From positions 45,650 through 55,874 of the forward strand of contig DPBR01000046.1 in the NCBI GenBank assembly GCA_003516865.1: a stretch of 10,225 nt of DNA, read 5' to 3'. Position 1 is the stretch's first letter, and each line of letters opens with the position of its first letter. A program made the position numbers and the translations under genes. Under the pieces are notes generated by a model that did no database searches, was not told where the DNA came from, and worked only from the letters and a program-made list of their open reading frames with translations. The stretch comes from Oscillospiraceae bacterium. GTDB lineage: Bacteria; Bacillota; Clostridia; Oscillospirales; Ruminococcaceae. Positions 7,126 through 10,225 of this stretch are shown piece after piece.

Positions 7126-7866
7126 TTATCGCGTAATTTTCTTGTAATATGAAAGCGTTGGGAAGCTGCGCTCAACGCGGCTCAGGAAGTAGCTTTCGCA
7201 AATATCGCCGAGCTGTTTCGCGGCATTTTCGCCGATATTGAACCGAAAAGCACGGTCAAGCGGCGAAAAAATAATGTTTCTCATCGCGAAAAGCGTTTCG
7301 GGGAGCAGCTTCACGGCGTTATCCACGCAAAGGCAATCCGCGCAAATCAGCTTCGCCTTGTCCGCGAGAAAGTACATTCCCTCGGCGCAGTCGTACTCGC
7401 CGCAGTTGTCGCAGCACACCAAATTCGGCGCGAAGCCAAGCTCCTTGCTGTACCGCAGCTCAAACGCCGCTTTTACAAGCGGAAGCGGTCTGCCTTTCAT
7501 TATCTCGTAAAGCGCAATCGCCAGAAACCGCACAACGCTCTCCTGCGGCTGTTCCGAGGGCGTGCAGTAGCGCACGCTCTGCGCGAAATACGAAGCCAGC
7601 GCGAGTTTTTCGATATCCGTGCCGATTTCGTGAAACGTGAACTTCGGTTTCGCCGAATTTACCGTATAGCGCAGCTTATTTTTATTCAGCGAAAATGTTG
7701 AGTACGAAAAAAGCGCCGCCGCCGACAGAATTGAGCTGTTAATCTTATTCGCGCCGTGAGCCGAAGCCTCGATTATCCCCTGCTCGTCGGTCAGAATGTC
7801 GATAAAAACGCTGTTTTCCCCGACTTCACGCCGCGATATCACAATCCCATCGTACGTTACAACCAT
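7126..7866 (-). CDS. recO: DNA repair protein RecO
   Basis: RecO works with RecR (and RecF) to load RecA onto SSB-coated single-stranded DNA and can anneal strands. The protein has 246 residues, normal for the family. The N-terminal OB-fold begins VVTYDGIVISRREVGENSVF and continues through EASAHGANK. The helical middle part includes KAAFELRYSKELGFAP. The Zn-binding motif is C152-x2-C155 and C175-x2-C178, four cysteines as in most Bacillota RecO. The ATG at 7866 is preceded by a clear AGGAG six bases upstream. mutS2 follows after 11 bases. Upstream, only a terminator hairpin and the ribosome binding site separate it from mgsA, so how it is transcribed is not obvious. Identity is confident. Confidence 0.95.
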   Translation of the reverse strand: MVVTYDGIVISRREVGENSVFIDILTDEQGIIEASAHGANKINSSILSAAALFSYSTFSLNKNKLRYTVNSAKPKFTFHEIGTDIEKLALASYFAQSVRYCTPSEQPQESVVRFLAIALYEIMKGRPLPLVKAAFELRYSKELGFAPNLVCCDNCGEYDCAEGMYFLADKAKLICADCLCVDNAVKLLPETLFAMRNIIFSPLDRAFRFNIGENAAKQLGDICESYFLSRVERSFPTLSYYKKITR

Positions 7867-7877
7867 CTTTTCTCCTC

Positions 7878-7907
7878 AAAATAAAACGCGCTCACGAGAG
7901 CGCGCTT
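7878..7907 (-). terminator. Strong rho-independent terminator between mgsA and recO
   Basis: On the transcribed strand a 10-bp stem (AAGCGCGCTC, 7907-7898, with 7893-7884, including one G-U pair) closes a TCGT tetraloop and runs into TTTTATTTT (7886-7878). It begins a few bases after the mgsA stop and ends next to the recO ribosome binding site. Confidence 0.85.
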
Positions 7908-7910
7908 AGA

Positions 7911-8306
7911 TTATCTCATGTATTCACGCCAATCAAGGTCGCCGCGCTCCAACGCGTGTATAAGCGCCTCGGCTGTCGCAATGTTCGTGGCAATGGGTAT
8001 ATTATGCACATCGCACACGCGCATAATATTTATGTCGTTCGGCTCGTGCGACTTCATCGTAAGCGGGTCGCGGAAGAAAATAAGCAAGTCAATCTCATTG
8101 CAGCTTATCTCCGAAACCAACTGCTCGCCGCCGCCCTGCGAACCGCTCAGGAACCGCTTAATCTGAAGTCCCGTCGCTTCAGCAACAAGCTTTCCCGTCG
8201 TACCCGTCGCGCAGAGATTATACTTGCTCAGTATGCCGCAGTATGCAATGCAGAACTGAACCATAAGCTCCTTTTTCGCGTCGTGTGCAATAAGAGCAAT
8301 GTTCAT
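7911..8306 (-). CDS. mgsA: Methylglyoxal synthase family protein
   Basis: Methylglyoxal synthase converts dihydroxyacetone phosphate to methylglyoxal and phosphate, a bypass of lower glycolysis. The protein has 131 residues and matches the family end to end: NIALIAHDAKKELMVQFC, the phosphate-binding ATGTTGKL (33-40), IDLLIFFRDPLT (72-83), HEPND (87-91), and CDVHNIPIATNIATAEALI. Aligned by eye with E. coli MgsA (offset 11), H19, D20, K23, the TGTT loop, D91 and H98 are kept. The position of the proposed catalytic D71 is Gly60 (with Glu61 next), and that of D101 is Asn90 (with Asp91 next). Activity may therefore differ. The ATG at 8306 follows minD by 11 bases, with GAGAGGTG overlapping the minD stop, which suggests translational coupling. 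A strong terminator follows. Family is firm; enzymatic function is uncertain. Confidence 0.9.
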   Translation of the reverse strand: MNIALIAHDAKKELMVQFCIAYCGILSKYNLCATGTTGKLVAEATGLQIKRFLSGSQGGGEQLVSEISCNEIDLLIFFRDPLTMKSHEPNDINIMRVCDVHNIPIATNIATAEALIHALERGDLDWREYMR

Positions 8307-8317
8307 TAAAACACCTC

Positions 8318-9055
8318 TCAGTCAATCTTAATCGTCAGCGGAACGTCCTGCCCGTCGATGCGCTTTGCAATCGCGGTATACGCCTTATATCCTCCGCAGG
8401 TCGGAGGAAGCGCCTCGCCCTTCGCGCCGCAGATTTTGATGTTTATGTCCTCGGGAACAACGCCGATAAGCGGAATTCCCACGCTGTCCATAACCTCGTC
8501 GAGGTCGTAGAGAATGTCTTCGTCCTTGAAATTCGGACTAACCTTATTGATGACAAGACGCTGGTTTATGCAGTTCTTGACGTACAGGAAGTCCGAGAGA
8601 ATCGCACCGTCGCGCACGCAGACGGTATCGGGAGTTGTTACCATAAGAATAAGCTCAGCCGCCTTGATTACGCTGAAAACCGAGCTTCCGACGCCCGCCG
8701 TGTCGATTATGATGTAGTCGAAATGCTCGCGCATCTCCTCGCACACGCCCATAATCTTTTCGGGATTGATGTCGATAAACGGGTTTCTCGTCGCGCAGAC
8801 AAGATACAGATTCTCAACGCGGTCAACCTTTGTCGTCGCCGTGAGAATATCAATCTTTCCTTCAAGGTATTCGCCGATATCGTGCTTTACCTTATCCTTT
8901 ATTCCAAGCATAATATCAAGACAGCGCAGACCAAAGTCCAGCTCCACCAGAAGCGTCTTGTGACCGAGCGTTGCGAGTCCGGTTGCAACGTTTGCCGATG
9001 TTGTCGATTTGCCTGTTCCGCCTTTTCCTGCTGTAACGGCTATTATCTGTGACAT
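8318..9055 (-). CDS. minD: MinD-like P-loop ATPase (ParA/MinD family) lacking a C-terminal membrane helix
   Basis: MinD ATPases bind membrane in the ATP form and position the division inhibitor MinC. This 245-residue protein starts with a deviant Walker A, AGKGGTGKST (9-18), with signature Lys11 and Lys16. It continues with LDFGLRCLDIMLG (39-51), where Asp40 matches E. coli D40. The switch II box is IIIDTAGVG (115-123), where MinD normally has D-x-PAG. VTTPDTVCVRDG (139-150) and LIGVVPED (196-203) are MinD-like. E. coli and B. subtilis MinD have about 268-270 residues and end in an amphipathic membrane-targeting helix; this protein ends DVPLTIKID with no such helix. No minC or minE is adjacent. 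The ATG at 9055 has GAGGGG upstream, and mgsA follows 11 bases after the stop. Neighbours (PBP, mgsA) match the clostridial min region as I recall it. A FlhG/YlxH-like or other ParA-type role is an alternative. Confidence 0.82.
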   Translation of the reverse strand: MSQIIAVTAGKGGTGKSTTSANVATGLATLGHKTLLVELDFGLRCLDIMLGIKDKVKHDIGEYLEGKIDILTATTKVDRVENLYLVCATRNPFIDINPEKIMGVCEEMREHFDYIIIDTAGVGSSVFSVIKAAELILMVTTPDTVCVRDGAILSDFLYVKNCINQRLVINKVSPNFKDEDILYDLDEVMDSVGIPLIGVVPEDINIKICGAKGEALPPTCGGYKAYTAIAKRIDGQDVPLTIKID

Positions 9056-9110
9056 AATTTCCCCTCTCCGCCGGCGCGTCTTTCGTCTTTAATCGTCGGC
9101 ATTAAATAAA

Positions 9111-9138
9111 ATTATACCCTATTCTTATTTTAGCACAA
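9111..9138 (-). promoter_or_regulatory. Promoter for minD-mgsA
   Basis: On the minus strand TTGTGC (9138-9133), a 16-base spacer and TATAAT (9116-9111) lie about 50-80 bases before the minD ATG, giving a start near 9104 and a leader of roughly 50 bases. The -10 is perfect; the -35 matches three or four of six. The -35 overlaps the T-run of the weak terminator for the upstream PBP gene. Confidence 0.75.
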
Positions 9139-9168
9139 AAATCCCGATATGAAAAGGGTTTTTTTAGT
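9137..9168 (-). terminator. Weak, AT-rich terminator after the PBP gene
   Basis: On the transcribed strand an A-run followed by CCC (9158-9156) can pair with GGG (9145-9143) and the following ATTTTT, with one mismatch. The core is only three G-C pairs, and the element looks nearly symmetrical on both strands. It is the only terminator-like structure in the 169-base gap between the PBP stop and minD. Confidence 0.4.
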
Positions 9169-9224
9169 ATTTATCAAAATTTCGTGAATTATGCGGTATT
9201 TTTCATTGATTAATTGTGCAGTTT

Positions 9225-10225
9225 TCACAAAGCCGTAAGCGGCTGTCCGTCCTCGTCGTAATTCGTGTTGATTGTGCCTGTCGCATAAGCCTTTATGATA
9301 TTCGCCGCCATAACTCTCGCGAACTCGCCGTGTTCGAGTATCACACCGAACGCGATTTCCGGGTTATCCGCGGGATAAAAGCCCACGAGCGCCGAGTTGA
9401 ACTGATAAGCTTCGGGGTGCTCATAATCGTCGGCTTCGGGAGTACCCGTCTTAATTGCGACATTTTCCTTTCCAACGCCGACATAATCGAACGGATTTAC
9501 CCAGCCCGCGCCGTCTATATAAAAGTAATCCTGCGTTGAAGCGACAAGCTTCATTCCCTCGTGGATTGACTCCATATAGATATCCATTCCCGTAATTTCC
9601 GAGAAATCATCGCCGACGGAGGTTCCCTTTTCGAACTGTTTTTCCGTGAAATCGTAGTTATAGATTGACTTCACAACGTGCGGATTATAGCGCACGCCGC
9701 CGTTCGCTATGGTCATAGCCTGAGTCGCGAGATGAAGCGGCGTGAGAAGGGTTTCCGACTGTCCGATACCCGCCTGAACGACGTTTCCCTCGTACCACTC
9801 CCAGCCGTTTTCCTCGAAAAGCTCCGTTGACGTCATTCTGCCCTTGCTCATCGACAGGTCGAAGCCGATGTCTTTTCCCACGCCATAGCGCCCCGCCCAC
9901 TTCGCGAGCGAGTCTATTCCAAGCCTGCGCGCGGTTTCATAGAAGAAGATATTGCAGGAATATTTCAGTGCGTCCGAAACGTCAATCGCTCCGTGAACGC
10001 CGAGACAGGTCGGCTTGAAGCCGCCGTAGTATGTGTATACGCCGCCGCAGGTTATCGTTGATTTCGGCGTGATAACCCCCTCGGCAAGTCCCGCGGTCGC
10101 GGTTATCGTCTTGAACGTCGAGCCGGGGCGGTAAACGCCGTTAAGCGCGCGGTTGAACACGGGCGAATACGGCTGATTAAGCACTTCTTCGTAATTCTCG
10201 ACATAATCGTTGAGGTCGTAATTCG
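9225..10225 (-). CDS. Class B penicillin-binding protein, transpeptidase domain (5' end outside the window)
   Basis: Class B PBPs cross-link peptidoglycan in division or elongation complexes. The 332 visible C-terminal residues contain all three transpeptidase motifs: RPGSTFK with the catalytic Ser codon at 10121-10119, SCN (SxN motif) at 9959-9951, and IKTGT (KTG motif) with its Lys codon at 9452-9450. The approach NRALNGVYRPGSTFK is typical of PBP2/SpoVD/FtsI-like proteins, and GNVVQAGIGQSETLLTP is the conserved segment between the SxN and KTG motifs. The C-terminus carries no PASTA repeats, which argues against SpoVD or PBP2x and for an elongation PBP2 (MrdA) or a short FtsI-like protein. 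A GTG at 10184 is not the start, since the frame stays open to the window edge and the missing N-terminal anchor and dimerisation domain must lie upstream. Position before minD fits the mre-mrdA-min arrangement of Clostridia, from memory. Class is firm; the exact gene name is not. Confidence 0.93.
   Translation of the reverse strand, partial: NYDLNDYVENYEEVLNQPYSPVFNRALNGVYRPGSTFKTITATAGLAEGVITPKSTITCGGVYTYYGGFKPTCLGVHGAIDVSDALKYSCNIFFYETARRLGIDSLAKWAGRYGVGKDIGFDLSMSKGRMTSTELFEENGWEWYEGNVVQAGIGQSETLLTPLHLATQAMTIANGGVRYNPHVVKSIYNYDFTEKQFEKGTSVGDDFSEITGMDIYMESIHEGMKLVASTQDYFYIDGAGWVNPFDYVGVGKENVAIKTGTPEADDYEHPEAYQFNSALVGFYPADNPEIAFGVILEHGEFARVMAANIIKAYATGTINTNYDEDGQPLTAL

Noticed and set aside
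9056..9224. Search for minC or another small gene between the PBP gene and minD
   Set aside because: The 169 bases are AT-rich with stops in all frames that I followed; only the promoter and weak terminator are supported.

Overview
The window looks like ordinary chromosomal DNA from a member of the Bacillota, most likely class Clostridia (Oscillospiraceae/Ruminococcaceae-like). This rests on the gene content and order (remA-gmk-priA, recO-mutS2 and a PBP-minD-mgsA run), AGGAGG-type ribosome binding sites, and sigma-A-like promoters. All nine genes lie on the minus strand, so transcription runs from position 10225 toward 1. No RNA genes, insertion sequences, CRISPR arrays or prophage genes were seen. 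No gene-free gap exceeds about 220 bases.

In transcription order the window opens with the 3' two-thirds or so of a class B penicillin-binding protein gene (9225-10225, 5' end outside). After a 169-base gap with a weak terminator and a good promoter comes a MinD-like ATPase gene (8318-9055), tightly linked to a methylglyoxal-synthase-family gene, mgsA (7911-8306). A strong hairpin terminator separates mgsA from recO (7126-7866) and mutS2 (4742-7114), a DNA repair/recombination pair ending at its own terminator near 4650. A separate unit follows, with a perfect-consensus promoter and its own terminator. It encodes one 648-residue protein joining a MATE-family exporter to a cytidylate-kinase-like domain (2577-4523). 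The last unit starts at an extended -10 promoter and carries remA (2200-2451), gmk (1551-2159) and priA (1-1549, 3' end outside).

Functionally the window covers cell wall synthesis and division-site positioning (PBP, MinD-like), a metabolic bypass or overflow enzyme (MgsA family), recombination and replication maintenance (RecO, MutS2, PriA), nucleotide metabolism (Gmk) and biofilm-matrix or osmotic regulation (RemA).

The most unusual items are: (1) the MATE/nucleotide-kinase-like fusion under a perfect promoter; (2) a MinD-like protein that ends before the usual membrane-targeting helix, with neither minC nor minE beside it; (3) an MgsA homologue in which positions matching both proposed catalytic aspartates of the E. 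coli enzyme are changed; (4) a PriA helicase with DEEG instead of DEEH; and (5) a strong terminator only a few bases before the recO ribosome binding site. None of these clearly amounts to a new biological system. The fusion is the best candidate for follow-up.
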